NCBI RefSeq assembly: GCF_011044975.1
Contig: NZ_JAAKZV010000007.1
Span: forward strand, 1 to 64,000
Origin: Streptomyces coryli
Lineage (GTDB): Bacteria > Actinomycetota > Actinomycetes > Streptomycetales > Streptomycetaceae
Reading direction: 5' to 3'
Length of the DNA stretch: 64,000 nucleotides
Part shown: positions 1 to 7,782 of the stretch, in pieces
Position numbering within the stretch: the first letter of the stretch is position 1
How the letters are laid out: each line of letters starts with the position of its first letter
Program-made: the position numbers and the translations under genes
Notes under the pieces: generated by a model
What the model was told of the DNA's origin: nothing
Database searches by the model: none
Seen by the model: the letters and a program-made list of their open reading frames with translations, nothing else

Positions 1-12
1 CCCCGCCCGGAA

Positions 13-116
13 CGAACCGCCGCCCGGCTGACGAAGGCGCCCTCGCCCCTTTCCCTACCGCCCGACGCGAACCGCCGCCCGGCAGGCAAAGGCGCCCCCG
101 GCCCCTCTCCCTTCCG
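13..116. repeat. Degenerate 55-bp tandem duplication
   Basis: The 15-mer CGAACCGCCGCCCGG occurs at 13-27 and again at 68-82, and similarity continues for roughly 45-48 bases after each copy (GCGCCC, GCCCCT, TCCCT and CCG blocks in the same order). No gene was recognised in 1-553. The first copy lies near the window edge, so more copies may lie outside. Function unknown. Confidence 0.6.
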
Positions 117-155
117 TAGCCAGCCTTCCAACTCGCACCGAGCAAGACGCCGAGC

Positions 156-244
156 CGGCGACGCTGCCGTCACCATCCGATACCAACTCACCCGCTTCAA
201 CCGAGCGGACGGCTTGGCATCGGATGGTGACGGCCGCGTCGCCG
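156..244. repeat. 26-base inverted repeat with 37-base spacer
   Basis: The arms 156-181 and 219-244 are reverse complements over 26 bases with a single mismatch (T165). The core is GCCGTCACCATCCGAT. The spacer holds a smaller CCGCT/AGCGG stem. There is no T-run, so a simple Rho-independent terminator is unlikely. It could be a mobile-element scar, an operator or an RNA cruciform upstream of the aminoglycoside acetyltransferase gene. Confidence 0.7.
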
Positions 245-392
245 TCGTACGCGCAATCCCGGTGCCGGTCGGAAGGCGTGCTACGGAAGGGGGGAACGGC
301 GGGGCGCGTTAGCCTGCCGGGCGGCGGTTTCCGGTTGCAGGGCGGCTGGCGAGGCCGGTGGCGGGCGGCGTTGCCTGGCTGCGGTTTCCCGG

Positions 393-490
393 ATGCGCTT
401 GCCGGGTGGCGGTTCCCAGGCCCCGGTTCGCGGGCTGCGCTTGTCGGGCACAGGCTCCCAGGCACCCGTTCCCAGGCTGCGCTTGCCGGC
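393..490. repeat. 42-bp tandem repeats upstream of AAC(3) gene
   Basis: Units begin at 393, 435 and 477 with TGCGCTTG(C/T)CGG, exactly 42 bases apart. The first two units are similar over the full length (a CCCAGGC block, then CGTTC or GGTTCGC) and the third only over its first 14 bases or so. A more diverged relative (CTGCCGGGCGGCGGTTTCCGG) lies at about 314-334. The unit is a multiple of three and stays in frame with the downstream coding region, but coding was not assumed because the residues are low complexity. Confidence 0.6.
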
Positions 491-553
491 CCCGAAGCCC
501 GCAGCCTGACCGCCAAGCCCCCCATCGCACCGGATAATTCCTCCGTGGACGAA

Positions 554-1393
554 ATGGACCTGCTCACCCACTCCAAGGGCCCGCTAACCCGAAGCCGGCT
601 CACCCAGGACCTCACCGCCCTAGGCATCACCCCCGGCGACATAGTCATGTTCCACACCCGCCTCTCCGCCCTCGGCTACGTCGCCGGCGGGCCGCCCACC
701 CTCATCGGCGCCCTCCAAGACGCCGTAGGCCCGCACGGCACCCTCATGGTGACCTGCGGCTGGAACGACGCCCCGCCGTACGACTTCGTCACCTGGCCGC
801 AGGAGTGGCAGGACGCAATCCGGGCGGAGCACCCCGCGTACGACCCCGCCGTCAGCGAATCCGACCACAACAACGGCCGCCTCCCGGAAGCCCTGCGCCG
901 CTGGCCCGGCGCCGTCCGCAGCCGTCACCCCGACGTGAGTTTCGCGGCCCTTGGCGCGGCCGCCGTCGACCTGATGGCCGACCACCCCTGGGACGATCCG
1001 CACGGCCCCGGCAGCCCCCTCGCCCGACTCGTCGCCCACGGCGGTCGGGTGCTGATCCTGGGCGCGCCCCTCGACACGATGACGCTGCTGCACCACGCCG
1101 AGGCCCTCGCCGACGCCCCCGGCAAGCGCTACGTGGACTACGAGCAGCCCATCCTGATCGACGGTGAACGGGTCTGGCGTCGCTTCCACGACATCGACTC
1201 GGAGGAGGAGGCCTTCGATTACTCGGTGGCGGTGCCGGAAGGCCTCGAGCCGTTCGAGGCCATCGCCAGCGAGATGCTCGCCGCGGGCCTCGGCCGGCAG
1301 GGGCGGGTCGGTGCGGCCGAGAGCTATCTCTTCGAGGCTGCGGAGACGGTCGACTTCGCGGTCAGCTGGATGGAGAACAGGCTGCGCCGCTAA
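554..1393 (+). CDS. AAC(3)-family aminoglycoside N-acetyltransferase
   Basis: A 279-residue protein, the usual length for AAC(3) enzymes, which transfer acetyl from acetyl-CoA to the 3-amino group of aminoglycosides. The family signature near the N-terminus (LSALGYVAGGP, about residues 32-42) and the later SRHPDVSFAALG stretch match the family. The frame stays open upstream to 224, but that part is repetitive low-complexity DNA; ATG at 554 gives the family length, with GTG at 545 as an alternative. The last 32 bases overlap the 3' end of the convergent nuclease-like gene. A second AAC(3) homologue lies at 48489-49325. Many environmental AAC(3)-like proteins do not confer resistance, so the true substrate is uncertain. 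Confidence 0.85.
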   Translation: MDLLTHSKGPLTRSRLTQDLTALGITPGDIVMFHTRLSALGYVAGGPPTLIGALQDAVGPHGTLMVTCGWNDAPPYDFVTWPQEWQDAIRAEHPAYDPAVSESDHNNGRLPEALRRWPGAVRSRHPDVSFAALGAAAVDLMADHPWDDPHGPGSPLARLVAHGGRVLILGAPLDTMTLLHHAEALADAPGKRYVDYEQPILIDGERVWRRFHDIDSEEEAFDYSVAVPEGLEPFEAIASEMLAAGLGRQGRVGAAESYLFEAAETVDFAVSWMENRLRR

Positions 1394-2162
1394 CGGGCTG
1401 CAGGTCCGCCATCAGGCCGTAGTGATCGCTCGGCCAGACCCCGCCCACCGGCTCGTCGAAGACGCGCTCGGACCACATCCTGGGCGGGGGCGGCGGGATG
1501 CGCCGGAACGGCCACCACGCATCCTCCATAAGCCCGTTCTCCGGCGTATACGTCACCGGAGCCGCCTCGCCAGGTCGTGCCTCAGCCCACGCGTCGCGGA
1601 AGCACACACTCATCCCCTCCAGGGACTGCCGCCCGTACCAGAAGCGCATACTGGCCGCGTCCGGGTCGGCATCCATATCGCCGACCAGCACCACGCTCCG
1701 TTCCGGCCGCCCCGCCAGAAACCGCGCCGCGACCACGGCCTGCAGCTCCCGCTCTCGCTCATGATCGATCTGGTAGTCCGGAAAGTGGTTGACCAGCAAC
1801 AGCGGTGCGAACGGCTGCTGCGCCTCCACCCGGGCCACCAGCCCACTGCACGCGAAGTCCCCGGTACGAGACGTGACCTTGTAATCCAGCTCGTGCACCT
1901 CGCTCATCGGCCGACGCGAGGCCACCGAGATGCCCTGCCCGTCGGCCTCGCGGGCGGTCGAGTGCGCCACGTCGTAACCCTCGCCGAGCAGCTCCCGGAC
2001 CTGGTCGTAGCCATCAGTCACGATCGTCTCCTGAAGCGCCACGAGATCCGGCCGCAGCCGCGCGAACCCCTCGGCCAGCACCTTCCGCCGGGCCGGCCAG
2101 TCGCCTCGGACCCCCCACACGTTGAGCGTCACCGCCGGGGTGCCCCGGAACCCACACGTCAT
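1362..2162 (-). CDS. Endonuclease/exonuclease/phosphatase (EEP) family protein
   Basis: A 266-residue cytoplasmic protein with the EEP fold motifs: LNVWG near residue 13, LQET (metal-binding Glu, about residue 44), VNHFPD, a VGDMDADPD block equivalent to the usual GDFN, and the closing SDHYG (about residue 245) with the catalytic Asp-His. EEP members hydrolyse phosphodiester or phosphomonoester bonds in nucleic acids, lipids or inositol phosphates; the specificity cannot be told here. No signal peptide is seen, unlike the secreted EEP protein at 47456-48376. It is convergent with the AAC(3) gene and overlaps it by 32 bases. Confidence 0.8.
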   Translation of the reverse strand: MTCGFRGTPAVTLNVWGVRGDWPARRKVLAEGFARLRPDLVALQETIVTDGYDQVRELLGEGYDVAHSTAREADGQGISVASRRPMSEVHELDYKVTSRTGDFACSGLVARVEAQQPFAPLLLVNHFPDYQIDHERERELQAVVAARFLAGRPERSVVLVGDMDADPDAASMRFWYGRQSLEGMSVCFRDAWAEARPGEAAPVTYTPENGLMEDAWWPFRRIPPPPPRMWSERVFDEPVGGVWPSDHYGLMADLQPVSGAACSPSS

Positions 2163-2224
2163 GCAGCGCGCATAAGCGAGGCAGCCGCACGGCGGAGGCT
2201 GAACGGACCGGAGCAGCTGAGCGG

Positions 2225-2503
2225 CTAGGCGTCGGCGTCGTTGACGAGGCCGAAGGACTCGGGGAACTCCTCCAGGAACTCGCGCCGCTCGGGGTCGCTC
2301 TCCTCCTGCGCCATGGTGCCCAGCAGCTCCACCAGCTCCGCTCGCCGGCCCTGCGGGAGCCCACCCAGCGACGCGGCGGCGTTCTCGAGGACCTTCACCG
2401 CGTCATCCGGATTCATCTGCTCCTCGTCCGTGCCCTCGATGTACCACATGACATCGACCAGGGTCTCGGCGAGCGTCCGGGTCACCGACGGATCTGACCG
2501 CAT
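2225..2503 (-). CDS. Small acidic protein, unknown function
   Basis: A 92-residue, Glu/Asp-rich, apparently helical protein. The start ATG (2501-2503) overlaps the stop of the upstream TetR gene as TGATG, so translation is probably coupled and the two proteins are made together. No domain was recognised. The composition (DEEQMNPDD, PERREFLEEF) suggests a soluble protein without membrane segments. A partner or accessory of the regulator is possible but is only inferred from the overlap. Confidence 0.65.
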   Translation of the reverse strand: MRSDPSVTRTLAETLVDVMWYIEGTDEEQMNPDDAVKVLENAAASLGGLPQGRRAELVELLGTMAQEESDPERREFLEEFPESFGLVNDADA

Positions 2504-3108
2504 CACGCCTCCTCCGCCTCCAGCCGCCCGGCAAGGTCCGGATCCGCCGTCGACAATAGTGCGGTCAGCGACCCCATCAGCAGCTCGATCAGCTCCTCGC
2601 GCGGCAGCGGCCGGTCCCGGGCCCACTCCAGCGCCGTGTCCTCGACCAGGCTGAACCAGCCGCGGACCAGCAGGCGTACTCGCGGAGTCTCCGACTCCGG
2701 CCCCAGCGCGTCGTGGACGCGGCCGGTGAAGGCGGCGCGCGTGTCCTCGTGGACCTGGATGACGTAGTCCGCGCCGCCCGCCGTGCCGCGCATCAGGGCC
2801 AGGTACGGCTCGCGGCGGCGTTCCAGGAAGGCGACGAAGGCGTCCAGGGACTGGTGCAGTTGGGCGGCCGGCGCCGCCTCCGGGTCCGGCGCCGTCTGCT
2901 TCAGCAGGCGCCTCGCGGCGGCCTCCAGCACCGCGACGTAGAAGTCCTTCTTCGTCGGGAAGTAGTGGAAGAGCAGGCCCCGCGAGATGCCCGCCTCGGT
3001 GGCGACCTCGTCCAGCGACAGCTCGTGGATGGGGCGTTCCACCAGCTTCTGCAGGCCGATGCCGATGAGCTGGCGGCGGCGGTCGTCGGCGGACAGGCGT
3101 TGCGTCAT
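2503..3108 (-). CDS. TetR/AcrR-family transcriptional regulator
   Basis: About 201 residues with an N-terminal TetR helix-turn-helix (LSLDEVATEAGISRGLLFHY, about residues 29-48) and a C-terminal ligand-binding domain. ATG at 3108 was preferred because AGGGTGAG precedes it; a GTG at 3117 is also possible. It is divergent from the acyl-CoA dehydrogenase operon, and the intergenic gap holds two TGAGCANTGCTCA palindromes. The layout is that of a repressor acting on itself and on the fatty-acid-like catabolic operon, probably released by an acyl-CoA or related ligand (inferred). Confidence 0.9.
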   Translation of the reverse strand: MTQRLSADDRRRQLIGIGLQKLVERPIHELSLDEVATEAGISRGLLFHYFPTKKDFYVAVLEAAARRLLKQTAPDPEAAPAAQLHQSLDAFVAFLERRREPYLALMRGTAGGADYVIQVHEDTRAAFTGRVHDALGPESETPRVRLLVRGWFSLVEDTALEWARDRPLPREELIELLMGSLTALLSTADPDLAGRLEAEEA

Positions 3109-3122
3109 GGATCTCACCCTAC

Positions 3123-3163
3123 TGAGCAGTGCTCAACACGCTACGCTTCTTGAGCACTGCTCA
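3123..3163. promoter_or_regulatory. Twin TetR operators TGAGCA-N-TGCTCA
   Basis: Two 13-bp perfect palindromes, TGAGCAGTGCTCA (3123-3135) and TGAGCACTGCTCA (3151-3163), lie 28 bp centre to centre between the tetR start and the acyl-CoA dehydrogenase start. The second extends to 15 bp (TTGAGCACTGCTCAA). The identical half-sites and position make them the likely binding sites of the adjacent TetR protein. They leave little room for a promoter, so binding should block both directions. Confidence 0.85.
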
Positions 3164-3179
3164 ACAGCCGGAGGCGACC

Positions 3180-4400
3180 ATGGACTTCACCCCCTCGGAG
3201 CGGGCCCAGGACTACACCGAGCGCGTGCGCGCCTTCATGGCCGCGGAGATCGCCCCCGTCGAGGAGGGCTACCTGCGCGAGCTCCTCGCCCTCCCCGAAG
3301 CCGAGCGCTGGCAGGTGCTGCCCGTCATCGATGAGCTGAAGGCGAAGGCGCGGGCGGCGGGCCTGTGGAATCTCTTCCTGCCGGACGACAAGGAGGGCGC
3401 GGGACTGACGGCCAGCGAATACGCGCCCATCGCCGAGCTGATGGGCCGCTCCTTCATCGCCGCCGAGATCTTCAACTGCAACGCCCCCGACAGCGGCAAC
3501 ATGGAGGTTCTCCACCACCACGGCTCGGCCGAGCAGCAGGAGCGCTGGCTGCGGCCGCTGCTGGACGGGCGGATACGGTCGGCCTTCTGCATGACCGAGC
3601 CGGACACGGCCTCCTCCGATCCGGGCAACCTCATCGCGACCGCCGTCCTCGACGGCGACGAGGTCGTCCTCAACGGCCGCAAGTGGTTCGCCACCGGCAT
3701 CGGCCACCCGCGCTGCGAGGTCATCCTCTATCTCGGCCGCACCGACCCGTCCGCCCACCGCTACGAGCAGCACTCCATCGTCGCCGTACCGAAGAATGCG
3801 CCAGGTGTCACCGTCGAGCGGATGCTCCCGGTGATGGGGCGTTACGACGAGCCAGGCGGCCACGGCGAGGTGTCCTTCGACGACGTCCGGCTCCCGGCGA
3901 GCGCCATCGTCGGCGGCCCGGGCCAGGGCTTCGCCATCGGGCAGGGCCGCCTCGGGCCCGGCCGGATCCACCACTGTATGCGGCTGATCGGCGTCGCCGA
4001 GATGGCCCTCGAGGCCGCCTGCCGCCGTGCCGCCGAACGCACCGCCTTCCGCAAGCCTCTCGCCAACCTCGGCGGCAACCGCGAGCGGATCGCGAACGCC
4101 CGTATCGCCATCGAGCAGTGCCGCCTCCTCGTCCTCTATACCGCCTGGCTCCTCGACACCCAGGGGCAGTTGGCCGCGCTGTCGTACATCTCCCAGATCA
4201 AGGCGGCCGTGCCGCTGATGACGCAGGAGGTCGTCGACATGGCGATCCAGCTGCACGGCGGCGCCGGGCTCTCGGACGACCACCCCCTCTCCGCCGCCTG
4301 GACGATGGCCCGGGCGCTGCGGCTGGCGGACGGTCCGGACGAGGTGCATCGCGGGGTGGTCGCGCGGATGGAGCTGGGCAAGTACGGGATGGAGCGCTGA
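3180..4400 (+). CDS. Acyl-CoA dehydrogenase, ACAD10/11-like
   Basis: A 406-residue flavoprotein of the acyl-CoA dehydrogenase family, which introduces a 2,3-double bond into acyl-CoA thioesters. Family blocks include FCMTEPDTASSDPG (about residues 138-151), the flavin-binding KWFATG stretch, LHGGAGLSDD, and a C-terminal DGPDEVHR containing the expected catalytic Glu. The start at 3180 follows GGAGGCGACC; upstream in-frame codons fall inside the operators. The stop overlaps the next start (TGATG at 4398-4402). In animals ACAD10/11 a kinase-like domain is fused to this dehydrogenase; here the two are adjacent coupled genes. Confidence 0.9.
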   Translation: MDFTPSERAQDYTERVRAFMAAEIAPVEEGYLRELLALPEAERWQVLPVIDELKAKARAAGLWNLFLPDDKEGAGLTASEYAPIAELMGRSFIAAEIFNCNAPDSGNMEVLHHHGSAEQQERWLRPLLDGRIRSAFCMTEPDTASSDPGNLIATAVLDGDEVVLNGRKWFATGIGHPRCEVILYLGRTDPSAHRYEQHSIVAVPKNAPGVTVERMLPVMGRYDEPGGHGEVSFDDVRLPASAIVGGPGQGFAIGQGRLGPGRIHHCMRLIGVAEMALEAACRRAAERTAFRKPLANLGGNRERIANARIAIEQCRLLVLYTAWLLDTQGQLAALSYISQIKAAVPLMTQEVVDMAIQLHGGAGLSDDHPLSAAWTMARALRLADGPDEVHRGVVARMELGKYGMER

Positions 4401-5482
4401 TGGCTGCCGGTCGGGTGGACGAGCCCCGGCCCGTACGGGACGAGGACGCCTTCGACGTGGCGGCCGTGCACGGCTGGCTGGGGGAGCGGGCGCCGGGGGA
4501 GGAGCCGCCGCAGGTGCGGCAGTTCTCCGGCGGCGCCTCCAACCTCACGTATCTGCTGCGCTATCCGGCGGGCGGCGAGCTGATCCTGCGGCGGCCGCCC
4601 ACCGGCACCAAGGCGCGCTCGGCGCACGACATGCGGCGCGAGCATCTGATCCAGTCGCGGCTGGCGCCGGTCTTCCCGTATGTGCCGCGGATGGTCGGGC
4701 TGTGCACCGACGAGGCGGTGATCGGCAGCGAGTTCTACGTCATGGAGCGGCTGCCCGGCGTCATCCTGCGGCGCGAGCTGCCGGCCGGCACCACGCTCGA
4801 CCCGGGGCAGGCTTCGGGGCTTTGCCGCAACGTCCTCGACCGGCTGGTGGACCTGCACGGCGTGGACCCGCGGGCCGCCGGGCTCGCGGAGATCGGGAGA
4901 GGCGACGGCTACGTTCGGCGGCAGGTGTCGGGCTGGTCGGACCGCTACCGCCGGGCCCGTACCCGTAATGTCCCGTCCTTCCGCCGCGTCATGGACTGGC
5001 TGGACGCGAACCAGCCGCCGGACGCGGGCGCCCGCCTGATCCACAACGACTACCGGCTCGACAACATCGTCCTCGACCCCGAGTTGCCCTGGGACCGCCG
5101 CGAGGCCGTCCGCGGCATCCTCGACTGGGAGATGGCCACCATCGGCGACCCGCTGATGGACCTGGGCGGCGCGCTCGCCTACTGGGCGGAGGCCGGCGAC
5201 GGCCCGGTCGCCACCCGGCTGCGCACCCAGCCGACGCACCTGCCGGGGATGCTCACGCGGCGCGAGGCGGTGGCGTATTACTGCGAGAAGGCCGGGCTGC
5301 CGGCCGACAACTGGGCCTTCTACGAGGTCTTCGGGCTCTTCCGGCTCGCGGTGATCATCCAGCAGATCTACTTCCGCTACCACCACCGCCAGACCCGCAA
5401 CCCGCGCTTCAAGAACTACTGGATCGCCTGCCACTGGCTGCACCACCGCGCCCGGCGCGCGATCCGCGGCAGCGGCATCTAG
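4400..5482 (+). CDS. Phosphotransferase (APH/ACAD10-11 kinase-like)
   Basis: A 360-residue protein with the aminoglycoside-phosphotransferase/choline-kinase fold. The catalytic loop is LIHNDYRLDN (about residues 213-222) and the metal-binding GILDWE is at 239-244, followed by GDPLMDLG. The start overlaps the stop of the acyl-CoA dehydrogenase gene by one base. Its relatives are the N-terminal domains of ACAD10/11, which phosphorylate 4-hydroxyacyl substrates so the dehydrogenase can act; that role is a reasonable inference. Aminoglycoside modification is less likely given the neighbour. It is convergent with the thioesterase gene, one base apart. Confidence 0.85.
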   Translation: MAAGRVDEPRPVRDEDAFDVAAVHGWLGERAPGEEPPQVRQFSGGASNLTYLLRYPAGGELILRRPPTGTKARSAHDMRREHLIQSRLAPVFPYVPRMVGLCTDEAVIGSEFYVMERLPGVILRRELPAGTTLDPGQASGLCRNVLDRLVDLHGVDPRAAGLAEIGRGDGYVRRQVSGWSDRYRRARTRNVPSFRRVMDWLDANQPPDAGARLIHNDYRLDNIVLDPELPWDRREAVRGILDWEMATIGDPLMDLGGALAYWAEAGDGPVATRLRTQPTHLPGMLTRREAVAYYCEKAGLPADNWAFYEVFGLFRLAVIIQQIYFRYHHRQTRNPRFKNYWIACHWLHHRARRAIRGSGI

Positions 5483-5483
5483 G

Positions 5484-5951
5484 TCACACCGCGCCGGGCG
5501 CGTCGGCCAGCGGGATGACCCGGGCGGTCGCCGTCGCGGTGGCGATGAGGACCCCGTCGGGGCGGGTCAGTTCGGCCGACAGGCGTGCCAGGTCGCCGTC
5601 CCGGTGCAGTACGCGGCCGGTGGCGAGCAGGCGTCCGGGGCGGGCCGGGCGGAGGAAGTCGGTCTTCATCTCCAGGGTGGACTGGAATTCGTCCGGTTCC
5701 AGGGTGGCGAGCAGCGCCGGTCCGAGGGTGTCGTACAGCATCGCGGCGACGAAGGCGCCGAGGATGTTCCCGGCCGGATTGGTGAACTCCTCGGTCGCCG
5801 TAAAGGCCAGCTCGATGGTGCCGGCCTCGGGGTCGGCGGCCACGAACTCTAAGCCCAGCGTGCGGGCCGCGGGCGGCATCGGCAGCCGCCCGTGCACCCC
5901 GTCCCAGAAAGGGCCGGTGCGGTCGGCGCCGGTTTTGCGGATGTCGCGCAC
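5484..5951 (-). CDS. PaaI-like hotdog thioesterase
   Basis: About 155 residues. The block PAGNILGAFVAAMLYDTLGPA (about residues 59-79) matches the PaaI/YbgC-type hotdog fold, where the Gly and Asp residues hold the acyl-CoA. It probably hydrolyses an acyl-CoA. The GTG at 5951 is the most upstream sensible start, without a strong ribosome site; an internal ATG at about residue 25 is too late to keep the first strand. It lies tail to tail with the acyl-CoA dehydrogenase operon, which fits a role in the same acyl metabolism. Confidence 0.75.
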   Translation of the reverse strand: MRDIRKTGADRTGPFWDGVHGRLPMPPAARTLGLEFVAADPEAGTIELAFTATEEFTNPAGNILGAFVAAMLYDTLGPALLATLEPDEFQSTLEMKTDFLRPARPGRLLATGRVLHRDGDLARLSAELTRPDGVLIATATATARVIPLADAPGAV

Positions 5952-6025
5952 GAGGGCAAGCCTACGAGGCGTACGGCACGGATGTCTGCAGACGCCGCGC
6001 AGGCTGTTGTTGGTGCTTCGCGGCC

Positions 6026-7726
6026 TTAAAGCTTCCGCATGAAGGCGTACCGCAGCCGGTGATACTCCGCGCCCGGGTCGTAGAACGTCTGCCGCATCTT
6101 CGCCAGCTCGTTTTCCCGGTAAGCCGCGAGCGGGCGGGCCTCCTCGTGCTTCGCCCGGTGGTCTGCCTTCCCGCGCAGCCAGTCCGCCAGTTCGGGCGAG
6201 CCGGCCATCCGCTCCGCGACCGCCTCGACCTCTCCGGTGAAGGCGTCCGGCGAGGCCGGGATCACGTAGTCGACGAGTCCGAGCTCGCGCGCCCGCCGGG
6301 CGCTTACCGGACGGGCCTCGGTCAGCAGCGACCGCGCCTGCTCGACGCCCGTGCGCAGCGGCAGCGTGTACGTCCAGTACTCCGACCCGGTCAGGCCCAT
6401 CTTCCGGTAGTGCGGGTTGAGTACGACCCCCTCGCGCGCCCACACCTCGTCGGCGGCCAGCGCGAGCATCACGCCGCCGGCCGCCGCATTGCCGCCCAGC
6501 GCCGCGACCGTGACCTTGTCCGTGGTGGTGAGGACGGCGTGCACCAGGTCGTTCATCGCGTTGATGTTCCGCCATGACTCGTCTGCCGGGGACGGGGCCG
6601 CCTCGATCACGCCGAGGTGGATGCCGTTGGAGAAGAAGTCCCGGGTGCCGCCGAGCACGAGCACGTCCGTAGGCCGGGACCACGCGTGCTCGTACGCGGA
6701 GAGCAGCCGTGCGCACTGCGCAGTGGCCATTCCGCCCGATGGGAAGGAGAAGTGCAGATACCCGACCGACCCCCGCTCCCGGTAGCGGATGTCCGTCCAG
6801 GTGCCGGGACCCGCCGACAGCGGCGCCGGCACCTCCGGCAGCCGCTTGGCCGCCGGGCCGAGGGCGAGGGTGGCCGGGACCTTGTACGTCGCCGGGCCGC
6901 CCGGCGTGCGTCGCGGCCGCAGCTGGGTCAGCCACACCGCGCCGTCCGCCGTCGCCCGGCACACCGCGCCGGCCCGCCGGGCCAGCAACTCGCCGGGGCG
7001 GCCGCGCAGTTCATCCTCTTCGTGGCCCCCGTAGAGGAAGAACTCCCGGCCGTCCAGCTCGTCCAGCACACCCGGAAAGGAATCGGCGGCCCGCAGCTTG
7101 CGCAGCACGATCTCGGTCGAGTCCAGCGCCCAGTCGATGCTGCGGATGTGCTGCCGCAGATACGGGCGGAGCCCGCCGGTCACCGCGGCCGTGCCCGCGC
7201 GTGCCGCCAAGGCGCTCTCCAGCGGCTCCGGTACGTACGTGCGCAGCGCGAACCGCTCCACCGCCAGGTGCACCGCGGCCAGCGCGGCATCGGCGATCTC
7301 CCCGCGGTACAGGTCGCTCTTCGCGACCCGGGGCAGCGGGCACTCCACCGACGCCCACACGTCCCCGGCGTCGAACTCCCGCGCCGCCTGCAGCACCGTC
7401 ACACCCCAGCGGTCCGCGCCCTCGGTGATCGCCCAGTCCAGGGAGGAAGGGCCGCGGTCGCCGACCGGGCCCGGATGCACGATGAGGCACACCCGGGACG
7501 CCCAGACGTCCTCGGGCAGCGCCGTCTTGAGCATCGGCGCGACGATCAGGTGCGGCAGGTGCCGCTCTATGGCGGTGCGTAGCGCGTCGTCGTCGCTCAT
7601 CACGTGCGACGCGACAGTATGGCCGCGGTCGGTGAGTTCGGCGTCCACCCGCTGGGTGAGGCTGTTGTAGGCGCTCGCGACGAGGAGGATGCGCAGGCCG
7701 GCTGCGGGCGCGGCGGAGCTGGGCAT
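6026..7726 (-). CDS. hoxX: HoxX-like hydrogenase maturation protein (CO synthase)
   Basis: A 566-residue two-domain protein. Residues ~10-260 resemble formyl-tetrahydrofolate-dependent formyltransferases, with HPGPVGDRGPSSLDW at 84-98. Residues ~330-540 are a crotonase domain with FFSNGIHLGVIEA at 364-376 and GGNAAAGG, ALAADEVWAREG and VVLNPHY between about 411 and 440, all characteristic of HoxX. HoxX makes CO from a formyl group through formyl-CoA to supply the CO ligand of [NiFe] hydrogenase under oxic conditions. No hydrogenase or hyp genes lie in this window. The start ATG at 7726 follows GGAAGG. The MHYT gene lies immediately upstream on the same strand with a 56-base gap, so they probably form one transcript. 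Confidence 0.88.
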   Translation of the reverse strand: MPSSAAPAAGLRILLVASAYNSLTQRVDAELTDRGHTVASHVMSDDDALRTAIERHLPHLIVAPMLKTALPEDVWASRVCLIVHPGPVGDRGPSSLDWAITEGADRWGVTVLQAAREFDAGDVWASVECPLPRVAKSDLYRGEIADAALAAVHLAVERFALRTYVPEPLESALAARAGTAAVTGGLRPYLRQHIRSIDWALDSTEIVLRKLRAADSFPGVLDELDGREFFLYGGHEEDELRGRPGELLARRAGAVCRATADGAVWLTQLRPRRTPGGPATYKVPATLALGPAAKRLPEVPAPLSAGPGTWTDIRYRERGSVGYLHFSFPSGGMATAQCARLLSAYEHAWSRPTDVLVLGGTRDFFSNGIHLGVIEAAPSPADESWRNINAMNDLVHAVLTTTDKVTVAALGGNAAAGGVMLALAADEVWAREGVVLNPHYRKMGLTGSEYWTYTLPLRTGVEQARSLLTEARPVSARRARELGLVDYVIPASPDAFTGEVEAVAERMAGSPELADWLRGKADHRAKHEEARPLAAYRENELAKMRQTFYDPGAEYHRLRYAFMRKL

Positions 7727-7782
7727 GACGGCGGACCTTCCGGGGGGAGTTGCGGTGGGGCGTCGGCGGGTACGGGACGGGG

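Noticed and set aside
224-553. N-terminal extension of AAC(3)
   Set aside because: The extra codons are tandem-repeat low-complexity sequence and the family start is at 554.
3365-4399. Long Arg/Ala-rich reading frame overlapping the acyl-CoA dehydrogenase
   Set aside because: A shadow of the high-G+C real gene; only the part from 4400 encodes a recognisable protein.
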